Shown: in pieces, positions 25,260 to 32,465 of the stretch
How positions within the stretch are numbered: the stretch's first letter is position 1
How the letters are laid out: each line of letters starts with the position of its first letter
Source of the DNA: Pseudobutyrivibrio sp. OR37
GTDB lineage: Bacteria; Bacillota; Clostridia; Lachnospirales; Lachnospiraceae
DNA length: 64,000 nucleotides
Assembly (NCBI RefSeq): GCF_900113655.1
Contig: NZ_FOQF01000011.1
Location: forward strand, 1 to 64,000
Direction: 5' to 3'
Position numbers and translations under genes: made by a program
The notes under the pieces: generated by a model
Told to the model about the DNA's origin: nothing
What the model saw: the letters and a program-made list of their open reading frames with translations, nothing else
Database searches by the model: none

Positions 25260-26222
25260 TCATGCAGTTTGTTTTAATCTATATTTTCTCAATATGTGTA
25301 GCATAAGCTCCTTGGAAGCTTGCAAAAACCGGTCTATTATCTCGGCTCCCACATAGTCTCGGTTCAAAGTGCATAATTCCGAAAGCAGACAAATAGCTCT
25401 GTAGATTATCCTGGTATCAGCCTCGTTAAAGTATTTTGCAAAGATGAAATCTAAGCACTCGAAGGATGATGAAATATCTTTCCTATCAAAATACATTCTT
25501 GCCATTATGGAAGAAATCTCCATGAACCGTTCCTTATTATTAGGGCTTTCCAAATATCCCTTATTATTTAAAAGACCTCGAAAGATTTGTTCAGCAGTTT
25601 TGTCATCTCCTAGGGCCATGTGTGTTTTTCCAATCACTAGAAACAGTTCATATTCTATATTGGAAAGCTTTATATTCGGAATATCATTAAAATCAGGTAT
25701 TTTCCTTCTCAGCTCGAATATTCCAATAGCCTGAGCCAAAAATTGCTCCAAGGGCATTCCTCTCCTTCTGGAGCATACCAGATGAGCATAAACAAAATAT
25801 TGCTTATCAATATTATCATCTGAATCATAATGAATTCTTTCCCAATCCCTAACTTGTCCATCATAATATTTATCCAGGCTTTCCTTATTAACTCTTTGCT
25901 TCTCCTTCATGTACTTTTCAAATTTATCCAGCTTCTTTTCTATATCCTTTAGCCTTCCATTTTTTATAGCATGCAACAATTCACTTCTCGCCTGCTTAAA
26001 CTTGAAAATTTTTTCCATGTGAACTTCATCGTAAACCATTCCAAAGCCTTCAAATATTTCATTTAATCTATTAAACAATCTATATCCTATAAACTCTTCC
26101 CCATTTTCAATTTTTGATATTGTTGGCAAGGAGCAATCTATCATATTGGCCACCTCCATCTGTGTCCAATTATTACTCTTTCTAAACCATCTTAAGTAAT
26201 TTCCAAAACCCTTTAAATCCAT
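25260..26222 (-). CDS. Rgg/MutR-like helix-turn-helix regulator with TPR-like sensor domain
   Basis: The ATG at 26222 follows SD AGGAGG with a 6-nt gap. The roughly 320-residue protein has an XRE HTH at residues 4-60 (LRWFRKSNNWTQMEVANMIDCSLPTISKIENGEEF). A long helical region then runs to the C-terminus, with repeat-like helices (ELFLVIGKTHMALGDDKTAEQIFRGLLNN; IIYRAICLLSELCTLNRDYVGAEIIDRFL) reminiscent of Rgg/PlcR-type peptide-binding TPRs. I found no adjacent signal-peptide ORF. The SD is sequestered in the hairpin at 26230-26276. Targets are unknown. Confidence 0.75.
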   Translation of the reverse strand: MDLKGFGNYLRWFRKSNNWTQMEVANMIDCSLPTISKIENGEEFIGYRLFNRLNEIFEGFGMVYDEVHMEKIFKFKQARSELLHAIKNGRLKDIEKKLDKFEKYMKEKQRVNKESLDKYYDGQVRDWERIHYDSDDNIDKQYFVYAHLVCSRRRGMPLEQFLAQAIGIFELRRKIPDFNDIPNIKLSNIEYELFLVIGKTHMALGDDKTAEQIFRGLLNNKGYLESPNNKERFMEISSIMARMYFDRKDISSSFECLDFIFAKYFNEADTRIIYRAICLLSELCTLNRDYVGAEIIDRFLQASKELMLHILRKYRLKQTA

Positions 26223-26229
26223 AAAAAAA

Positions 26230-26276
26230 CCTCCTCTCACTAACATCGCTAGTACTGCGATTATAGCAAGAGGAGG
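26230..26276 (-). terminator. Terminator-like hairpin downstream of hpf that also masks the next gene's SD
   Basis: On the minus strand CCTCCTCT (26269-26276) pairs with AGAGGAGG (26230-26237). An inner ATCGC/GCGAT stem lies between them, and the 3' arm is followed directly by T6 and then ATG. The hairpin thus has terminator form, yet its 3' arm is the SD of the Rgg-like gene. A TATAAT sits in the loop at 26260-26265 and would give a shorter transcript lacking the 5' arm. Confidence 0.75.
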
Positions 26277-26315
26277 TTAATAGTTTTTGTTTATTCTGTT
26301 TTCAAATTTTAAAAC

Positions 26316-26849
26316 TTAGAACTCTGGTTCAATCAAACCGTAAGCTCCGTTTTTTCTCTTATATACTACGTTGATTTCATCGGTATCGGCATTGCGGAAC
26401 ATAAAGAAATCATGTCCTAGCATTTCCATTTCAAGGCAAGCATCCTCAGCATACATAGGCTTCATATCAAATGTTTTCTTACGGATGATCTGGATTTTCT
26501 CCTCATCTGCTTCCTTCTCTTCTATGAAATCCTGAGCGAAGATTGTTCTTGAATCTGACTGCTTTCTATCGATGATTTTATTTCTGTGCTTTTTAAGCTG
26601 TGCCTCTAATGTATTTGTCACTGCTTCGATTGAAGCATACATGTCTGATGTGGTTTCCTCAGCTCTAAGATAAGAGCCCTTCATAGGAATAGTAACTTCG
26701 ATTTTCTGACGTCCTTTCTCTACGTCAAGAGTGATTATAGCCTCTGTGTCCTTATTAAAGTATTTGTCTAATTTGGTGAAACGCTCCTCCACAGCGTCCT
26801 TTAATCCTGCAGTTAACTCAATATTCTTTCCTGTGATTGTTGTTTTCAT
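26316..26849 (-). CDS. hpf: Long-form ribosome hibernation promoting factor
   Basis: ATG 26849 with SD AAAGGTGG gives 177 residues. The N-terminal HPF/RaiA domain starts MKTTITGKNIELTAGLKDAVEERFTKLDKYF and binds the 30S decoding region. After a linker rich in Lys/Glu, the C-terminal dimerisation domain (KTFDMKPMYAEDACLEMEMLGHDFFMFRNADTDEINVVYKRKNGAYGLIEP) joins two 70S into 100S particles. Length and domain order are those of the Firmicute long form. It is monocistronic or read through into the Rgg-like gene. Confidence 0.97.
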   Translation of the reverse strand: MKTTITGKNIELTAGLKDAVEERFTKLDKYFNKDTEAIITLDVEKGRQKIEVTIPMKGSYLRAEETTSDMYASIEAVTNTLEAQLKKHRNKIIDRKQSDSRTIFAQDFIEEKEADEEKIQIIRKKTFDMKPMYAEDACLEMEMLGHDFFMFRNADTDEINVVYKRKNGAYGLIEPEF

Positions 26850-26944
26850 GATGTCTACCACCTTTGCGACGTATTTGAAAAACTTTGAAGCAGATTAGCT
26901 ATTAAGGCTAATTTGATATTTGCCAAGAGGTTTTTCATGTAAAA

Positions 26945-26973
26945 ATTATACCAAGACTATCACTTTTTAACAA
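26945..26973 (-). promoter_or_regulatory. hpf promoter (extended -10)
   Basis: On the minus strand TTGTTA (26968-26973), 17 nt, TGG-TATAAT (26945-26950). The leader is about 90 nt and contains ATTAGC/GCTAAT near 26895-26914. Confidence 0.75.
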
Positions 26974-27008
26974 GGCTTTTATCTGAAATCTTTCTTAATT
27001 AATTATTA

Positions 27009-27079
27009 ATTGTATATACAATGAGTCTATTCCTAAGGAATAACTGTTTTCTGAGGAATAAAAAAAGATGTGATATAAT
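27009..27079 (+). promoter_or_regulatory. Upstream region of the SDR gene: extended -10 and two palindromes
   Basis: TGA-TATAAT (27071-27079) is an extended -10 with no good -35, 26 bp before the ATG. Upstream are ATTGTATATACAAT (27009-27022, perfect palindrome) and ATTCC-TAA-GGAAT (27029-27041). Both are possible operator sites between divergent hpf and the SDR gene. Confidence 0.5.
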
Positions 27080-27104
27080 AACTATCAAAAGGAAGGTACA
27101 TACA

Positions 27105-27836
27105 ATGAAAAAAACTGCAATCATAACTGGAGCAAGTAGAGGAATAGGTAGGGCTTGTGCGTCTGCCCTTGCCAAGGAAGGCTATCACCTCGCTCTGTTT
27201 TGTCACAACAATATAGATATGCTTAACGACTTCGCAGCAACACTGCGCAAGGATTACAAAATAGAAGTTTACACCTATGCCGGCGACATTGCTGACAGCG
27301 GCTTCACTATTCCTGCCTGCGAGGATGCCATAGAAAAGCTTGGCCAGGTAGATGTTCTTATCAACAATGCAGGCATCGCCCACATCGGCCTACTTACAGA
27401 TATGTCGTTAGATGAGTGGGACGAGATGATTGGCACTAATCTTTCGCCACTTTTTTATACTGCAAAGGCTGTTGTCCCTGCTATGGTTCATGCAAAATCA
27501 GGCAGCATTATCAACATTAGCTCTATGTGGGGAACTGTGGGAGCCAGCTGCGAGGTGGCTTATTCTGCTGCAAAGGGCGGAGTAAATTCCTTCACTAAAG
27601 CATTAGGTAAGGAGCTTGCACTAAGCGGCATAGCCGTAAATGCCATTGCCTGCGGTGTGGTTGACACTGACATGAACGGCATGCTATCTGCCGAAGAAAA
27701 GCAAGAGCTTTCCGACGAAATCCCAGCTGGCCGCTTCTGCAAGCCAGAGGAAATCGCCGAGGTAGCTCTTTCAATAATAAAAGCCCCATCTTACATGACA
27801 GGGCAGATAATTGGTGTGGACGGTGGCTATATCTAA
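27105..27836 (+). CDS. Short-chain dehydrogenase/reductase (FabG/YmfI-like)
   Basis: ATG 27105 follows SD AAGGAAGG; the longer frame runs through the promoter. The 243-residue enzyme has TGASRGIGRA (NADP-binding), NNAGIAH, catalytic Ser in NISSMWG, Tyr-x-x-x-Lys in YSAAKGG, and the C-terminal MTGQIIGVDGGY of classical SDRs. FabG-type 3-oxoacyl reductase and the EF-P 5-aminopentanone reductase YmfI are both possible; the surrounding genes do not decide. It ends 1 bp before the convergent Hpt gene. Confidence 0.88.
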   Translation: MKKTAIITGASRGIGRACASALAKEGYHLALFCHNNIDMLNDFAATLRKDYKIEVYTYAGDIADSGFTIPACEDAIEKLGQVDVLINNAGIAHIGLLTDMSLDEWDEMIGTNLSPLFYTAKAVVPAMVHAKSGSIINISSMWGTVGASCEVAYSAAKGGVNSFTKALGKELALSGIAVNAIACGVVDTDMNGMLSAEEKQELSDEIPAGRFCKPEEIAEVALSIIKAPSYMTGQIIGVDGGYI

Positions 27837-27837
27837 G

Positions 27838-28431
27838 CTAGACCATAAGGGTCCTTTCCATTTCGTCCCACTCTAATTTATGGAAATGTGTTTTGAAATC
27901 CGCGATTTGTTTTTGATCCACTTCTGGGAGCTGATATGTGCTAAGCTCTTCTAAAATCATTTCCACAGCACCATAGTCCATGGAAGAGCACACTTCCCTA
28001 AGGGCACTATAAGCATCTTCAAGCTCATCCTCGGTGATGGGCTTTTTTATTGCTTTAAGGCGCTGTTTCTCGGTCATGTAGCTGGCGAGCTTTATAGAAT
28101 AGCTTCTGTATAAGGAAAGAAAGCTATCAATATTCGCATCAATGTATGGCATGTTTGCTGATTTACCAGATACTTCAAGCAACCGTGCCTCTTCTGAAAG
28201 CTCCTTTGCACCAATCATTCTTGCAGAGGTTTTAAGTGCATGTACCTTTATAGTGAAAAGCTCTATATTAGCCTTTTGATATGCATCTTCCAGTGTATTA
28301 GCATTGTCCTCGATATCAGTGTAAAATGCTTCCAAAAACTTATCAAAATCCTTCAGGCTTCCGCAATACTGTAGGCCATCCATAAGGGATATGCCGTCAA
28401 CCTTGGAAAGCTCTATCTTATTAATATTCAT
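27838..28431 (-). CDS. Histidine phosphotransfer (Hpt) domain protein
   Basis: The 197-residue helical protein has the Hpt phosphoacceptor motif FTIKVHALKTSARMIGAKELSEEARLLE. The phosphorylatable His is residue 64. A second helical region (110-197) has no recognised domain. Stand-alone Hpt proteins relay phosphate from hybrid kinases to response regulators. The hybrid kinase and two-receiver regulator at 39.1-42.4 kb are possible partners, though that kinase has its own Hpt. The next gene upstream on the same strand is a WYL regulator. Confidence 0.82.
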   Translation of the reverse strand: MNINKIELSKVDGISLMDGLQYCGSLKDFDKFLEAFYTDIEDNANTLEDAYQKANIELFTIKVHALKTSARMIGAKELSEEARLLEVSGKSANMPYIDANIDSFLSLYRSYSIKLASYMTEKQRLKAIKKPITEDELEDAYSALREVCSSMDYGAVEMILEELSTYQLPEVDQKQIADFKTHFHKLEWDEMERTLMV

Positions 28432-28452
28432 TTCTACCCCACTTTTAAATTA

Positions 28453-29418
28453 TTACATCCCTAGTATTTTTCTCAAGTATTCTTTAAACTTTGCCTCTTC
28501 TTCGGGAGGAAAGCAAATGGTAGCCCCAATTCCTGTGAGCCATCCATATAGCTGAGGAGATACTGCCACAGATACTCTTGCCTTCACGTGGCTATCTCCG
28601 TCAGGTCTAACATCGATTTCCTTGCCAAATTTATCCAGCACAACACCAATCAGACGCTTTTCAAATCTGATAGTGACCACCCTTTCGTCACCTGAAAACA
28701 TACTGATGTGCTGCTTGGCGTATTCATGCGGATTAAGAGCCTCACGTTCTTTGACACCGGAACGCTCCTCGAGAGCCATAGACGCCGATATCATTTTATC
28801 TACACGGTAATGTCTGATTTCTTTGCTATCATCATCGAAGGCAACCAGATAATAGTTTTCATCATTTCGAAGCAAAAACGCAGGGCTTACCGTATAGATT
28901 TTACCACCATGTCTAGGCTTCATTTCCTTGGTAAGAGTCCACTCCTGATATTTGAAGGACATTTTCCTATCGTTATCAAGGCACTGATAAATAACATCAA
29001 TAGTATAAAAGATTTTTTCATTACCTGCTGCTGTTTTTTCTGGCACCACCACCTGACGTGATAACTGAGCCGCATCATCTATGCTGGCAAGACCAGTAAG
29101 CTTATCCACAAGCTCCTTTGTTTTGGTGGTAGATATAAACTTTGATGCACCTACCGCGTCCACAAGTAGCTTCAGCTCTGCCAGTTCAAACACTCGGCTT
29201 GCAATATAATAGCCTTTTTCTCCCTTAACCACGTCGATACCTGCATCCATGAGAATGTCCATATCCCTGTACACAGTCTTTCGCTCCGCCGGAATCCCCT
29301 TTGCCTTCAGGCGCTTTGTCATTTCCACTGCATTTATCTGATGATTCTCGTCGCTTTCTTCCATGAGAATCTGATATTCATTTAATATCTTAAATTTCTG
29401 TCCCCCGACGTGTGGCAT
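28453..29418 (-). CDS. WYL domain transcriptional regulator
   Basis: This 321-residue protein has an N-terminal winged-helix domain (KFKILNEYQILMEESDENHQINAVEMTKRLKAKGIPAERKTVYRDMDILMDAGIDV) and a WYL ligand-sensing domain (YTVSPAFLLRNDENYYLVAFDDDSKEIRHYRVDKM). A C-terminal WCX part follows, with RFEKRLIGVVLDKFGKEI. Ligands of WYL proteins are often nucleic acids or nucleotides. SD GAGGAG lies before ATG. It is divergent from murL; whether it controls murL-murD2 is unknown. Confidence 0.9.
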   Translation of the reverse strand: MPHVGGQKFKILNEYQILMEESDENHQINAVEMTKRLKAKGIPAERKTVYRDMDILMDAGIDVVKGEKGYYIASRVFELAELKLLVDAVGASKFISTTKTKELVDKLTGLASIDDAAQLSRQVVVPEKTAAGNEKIFYTIDVIYQCLDNDRKMSFKYQEWTLTKEMKPRHGGKIYTVSPAFLLRNDENYYLVAFDDDSKEIRHYRVDKMISASMALEERSGVKEREALNPHEYAKQHISMFSGDERVVTIRFEKRLIGVVLDKFGKEIDVRPDGDSHVKARVSVAVSPQLYGWLTGIGATICFPPEEEAKFKEYLRKILGM

Positions 29419-29509
29419 TGGCTTACTCCTCGCTATTTTTACTTGAATTATATTGTGCTATAATATACTTCGATTATAAAAGATTTATTTTTTGATTTAA
29501 AGGAAATAT

Positions 29510-30889
29510 ATGAGTAGAGAAGATTTTTATAAGAAATGTAGAACAGATTATCCCACATTTACTTATCAGGGATATTCTTACAAATTAGATGATAAAGGTG
29601 TTAGCATGACCTTCGATTTTTCAATCGATGGTCTTTCAGAGTTTCACCCAACATGGTTCATTCCAAGAATCCATGCTACCTGCGATTTAGATGAGAATCT
29701 CATTGATGAAATGGTATTCTCACTTGGTATGGTTGAGCTTATCAGCTATTGGAAGATTGCCTGCCCACCAACTGTTTTCATCAAAGACAGAATGCTTAGT
29801 GCTGAACAGGTTAAATGGTGGAAGAAGCTTTACTGGGGCGGCCTTGGAGAATTCTATTACACCAACGGCATCGAGGAAAACCAGGATTGCTTCATGTCTA
29901 TCAAATGTGATTCTGAAAAAGCCTGCAACATGCCTAAGTTTGCTACAAATAACAATCTTGAAACAGGTGATACACCAAAGGTAATGATACCTGTTGGTGG
30001 CGGTAAGGATTCGGTAGTTTCTATCGAGCTTCTTAAGAATAAGGCTGATGTTAACTGCTACGTTATCAATTCACGTGGTGCCACTGATGCCACTGTTGAA
30101 GTAGGTGAGCTTACCGACAAAACTATCTACGCTAAGCGTACACTTGATAAAAACATGCTTGATTTAAATGCAAAGGGATTCCTTAATGGACACACTCCAT
30201 TTTCAGCCTTGGTTGCATTCTCAAGCATTATTGCAGGATATCTTAACGGCCTTAGCTTCGTGGCACTTTCAAATGAATCCAGTGCCAACGAATCCACAGT
30301 TGCTGGCAGCTATGTAAACCATCAGTACTCTAAGTCTTACGAATTCGAAGAAGACTTCAGATACTACGAGCGCACATTTATCGGAAGCGGTGTTTACTAC
30401 TTCAGCTTCCTTCGCCCACTTGCAGAGCTTCAGATTGCTATGCTGTTTTCTAAATTCAAGAAATACCACAGCGTGTTCAAAAGCTGCAATGTAGGTAGCA
30501 AGCAGGACATCTGGTGCGGCCACTGTCCTAAGTGCCTTTTCGTTTACATTATTCTTTCTCCATTCCTTACATTAGAGGAATTGGATGCCATCTTCGGCAA
30601 AAGATTATTTGAAGACGAAGGCCTTATGGAAGACTTTGATAAGCTTTGCGGAATCCTTCCAGAAAAACCATTTGAATGCGTAGGAAGCCGTGATGAGGTT
30701 AACGCATCTATCATTGAAGCAATTCGCATATACGATAACAAGGGAATCGAACTTCCACTACTTCTTAGCCACTACAAAGATGCTAAGCCTGTAGCTTCAG
30801 ACGATTTCAAAGCTATAGTAAATGCGTACTCTAACGAGCATGGCCTAAATGAATATTTCGAAAATATAATAAAGGACGCTTTAAAATAA
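29510..30889 (+). CDS. murL: MurL: UDP-MurNAc-L-Ala-L-Glu epimerase
   Basis: The 459-residue protein has an ATP-pyrophosphatase P-loop, VMIPVGGGKDSVVSIELL (about 161-178). The MurL signature segments are SNESSANES and VNHQYSKSYEFEEDF (about 255-285). A CGHCPKC zinc-like site (about 341-347) follows. In Xanthomonas, MurL uses ATP to epimerise the terminal L-Glu of UDP-MurNAc-L-Ala-L-Glu to D-Glu, after MurD2 adds L-Glu. Here the next gene, 1 bp away, is a MurD homologue, the same pairing. SD AAAGGAAA. The family call is strong by motif and context; activity in a Firmicute is inference. Confidence 0.85.
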   Translation: MSREDFYKKCRTDYPTFTYQGYSYKLDDKGVSMTFDFSIDGLSEFHPTWFIPRIHATCDLDENLIDEMVFSLGMVELISYWKIACPPTVFIKDRMLSAEQVKWWKKLYWGGLGEFYYTNGIEENQDCFMSIKCDSEKACNMPKFATNNNLETGDTPKVMIPVGGGKDSVVSIELLKNKADVNCYVINSRGATDATVEVGELTDKTIYAKRTLDKNMLDLNAKGFLNGHTPFSALVAFSSIIAGYLNGLSFVALSNESSANESTVAGSYVNHQYSKSYEFEEDFRYYERTFIGSGVYYFSFLRPLAELQIAMLFSKFKKYHSVFKSCNVGSKQDIWCGHCPKCLFVYIILSPFLTLEELDAIFGKRLFEDEGLMEDFDKLCGILPEKPFECVGSRDEVNASIIEAIRIYDNKGIELPLLLSHYKDAKPVASDDFKAIVNAYSNEHGLNEYFENIIKDALK

Positions 30890-30890
30890 A

Positions 30891-32180
30891 ATGAAAGAGA
30901 CAATTAGAAATTTAGTTAAAGATAAAAAGGTTTTAATTCTTGGTTTTGGTCGCGAAGGTCAGTCAAGCTTTCGCCTTATTTCTTCAGTAGGAGGATATGA
31001 ATGCTTAGACATCGCTGATGCTAATGCAGTAAGCTCAGACCTTACAGCCATGCACAACGTTATCACTGGGGCAAACTACTTAGATTGCCTGGATGATTAT
31101 GATGTAGTATTAAAGAGCCCTGGCATCGTTCTTCCTAAGGATATCAAGGAATACAAATGCCACATAACATGTCAGGCAGATTTATTCCTTATGGTTTACG
31201 GTGCTCAGACAATCGGTATCACTGGTACAAAGGGCAAGTCCACAACTTCTTCACTTTTATATCATATACTTAAAACATGCGGTAAGGACGTGCTATTCGG
31301 TGGTAACATCGGTCTTCCTATTTTTGATATTACAGACCAGATTCATCCACGTACCATTATCGTATTTGAGCTTTCTTGCCACCAGCTTGAATATGCTCAT
31401 TATTCACCATCTAAGGCCATCCTTCTAAACCTTTACGAGGATCACCTTGACCACTATGGCACTGTTGAAAAATACTGGAACGCTAAGAAAAACCTTTATA
31501 GAAATCAGGGCTACTGCGATTTCCTTTTCTGCAATCCTGATTTCCTACCAACACCTGGAGAATGCAAGGCTGCTGTTATCAAGGTTAAGTCAGCAGACCT
31601 TCCTTTCAAATCATTTGAAGAAATCCCTGGTGTTACTCTTCGCGGAACACACAACCTTTTCAACACAGCCTTTGTATATGATGTTTGTAGAAGATACGAC
31701 ATCACTGATGATGAATTTATGAAGGCTCTTGCAAGCTTCAAGACACTTGCTCATCGTCTTCAGTTCATTGGCAAGAAGGATGATGTTGATTACTACGACG
31801 ATTCAATCTCTACCACAGTAGAATCTGCCATCAGCGCAGTTCGTGCCATTCCAAATGCTGGCACTATCTTACTTGGAGGTATGGATAGAGGAATCGATTA
31901 TGACCCATTAGTAGAATTTTTACCTACCACTAGATTAGAACACATTATTCTTATGTACGACAGTGGTAAGGTTATTTTAGATAAGCTTAAGGCTACTGCA
32001 AGCGAGGATTTCATGAGCAGAGTTACTTACATTGAAGAGCTTGCTGACGCCTGCACATTTGCTCTAGAAAACGCTAGCAAAGGAACTGCTGTTATTTTAT
32101 CACCAGCCGCTGCCAGCTACGGACACTTCAAAAACTTTGAGCAGCGCGGAGATTTCTTCAAGGAACACGTTGGTCTATAG
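30891..32180 (+). CDS. murD2: MurD-type ligase, probable MurD2 (adds L-Glu to UDP-MurNAc-L-Ala)
   Basis: This 429-residue Mur ligase shows VLILGFGREGQSSFRLI (N-domain), GITGTKGKSTTSSLLYHIL (P-loop), FELSCHQLEYAHYSPSKAILLNLYEDHLDHYGTVEKYW (central Glu/His), and YYDDSISTTVESAISAVRAI in the C-terminal domain. It is MurD-like rather than MurC/E/F. Canonical MurD adds D-Glu. The one-base spacing to murL points to the MurD2 activity, which adds L-Glu. Whether the genome also has ordinary murD and a glutamate racemase cannot be seen here. Confidence 0.82.
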   Translation: MKETIRNLVKDKKVLILGFGREGQSSFRLISSVGGYECLDIADANAVSSDLTAMHNVITGANYLDCLDDYDVVLKSPGIVLPKDIKEYKCHITCQADLFLMVYGAQTIGITGTKGKSTTSSLLYHILKTCGKDVLFGGNIGLPIFDITDQIHPRTIIVFELSCHQLEYAHYSPSKAILLNLYEDHLDHYGTVEKYWNAKKNLYRNQGYCDFLFCNPDFLPTPGECKAAVIKVKSADLPFKSFEEIPGVTLRGTHNLFNTAFVYDVCRRYDITDDEFMKALASFKTLAHRLQFIGKKDDVDYYDDSISTTVESAISAVRAIPNAGTILLGGMDRGIDYDPLVEFLPTTRLEHIILMYDSGKVILDKLKATASEDFMSRVTYIEELADACTFALENASKGTAVILSPAAASYGHFKNFEQRGDFFKEHVGL

Positions 32181-32204
32181 AGGGTATCCCCGGAGGATTA
32201 AACT

Positions 32205-32465
32205 ATGCCAAGACTAAACCTAAATCCAGAAGGTCCAATCACAAGACATTGCGAAAAGTGTGGTTGCAGGATACCTGTCAGCTCACCTTACGATAAATGT
32301 AAGGAATGCATGAAAAATGAACTCTTTCCAAAAGTGAAAGAGTTCATTCTAAATAACTATGATGTTAATGAAATGATGGTAGCCCAGGAATTTGGAATCG
32401 ATAGAAGTCTCATCCATGAGTGGGTCCGTGAAGGTCATCTTGAGTACAAACGTACTCAATTATAA
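32205..32465 (+). CDS. Small zinc-ribbon/HTH protein, YvyF (TIGR03826)-like
   Basis: The 86-residue protein has a zinc ribbon (CEKCGCRIPVSSPYDKCKECM, four Cys). A helical segment ends in a MerR-like recognition part (VAQEFGIDRSLIHEWVREGHLEY). This layout resembles YvyF, a small flagellar-operon protein of Firmicutes. No flagellar gene is near, so a flagellar role is uncertain. SD CGGAGGA. It lies 24 bp after murD2, probably in the same transcript. Its stop overlaps the convergent SbcC-like gene by 6 bp. Confidence 0.6.
   Translation: MPRLNLNPEGPITRHCEKCGCRIPVSSPYDKCKECMKNELFPKVKEFILNNYDVNEMMVAQEFGIDRSLIHEWVREGHLEYKRTQL

Noticed and set aside
26850-26950. raiA RNA motif upstream of hpf
   Set aside because: The leader after the promoter is only about 90 nt and shows one small stem; the known motif is much longer.
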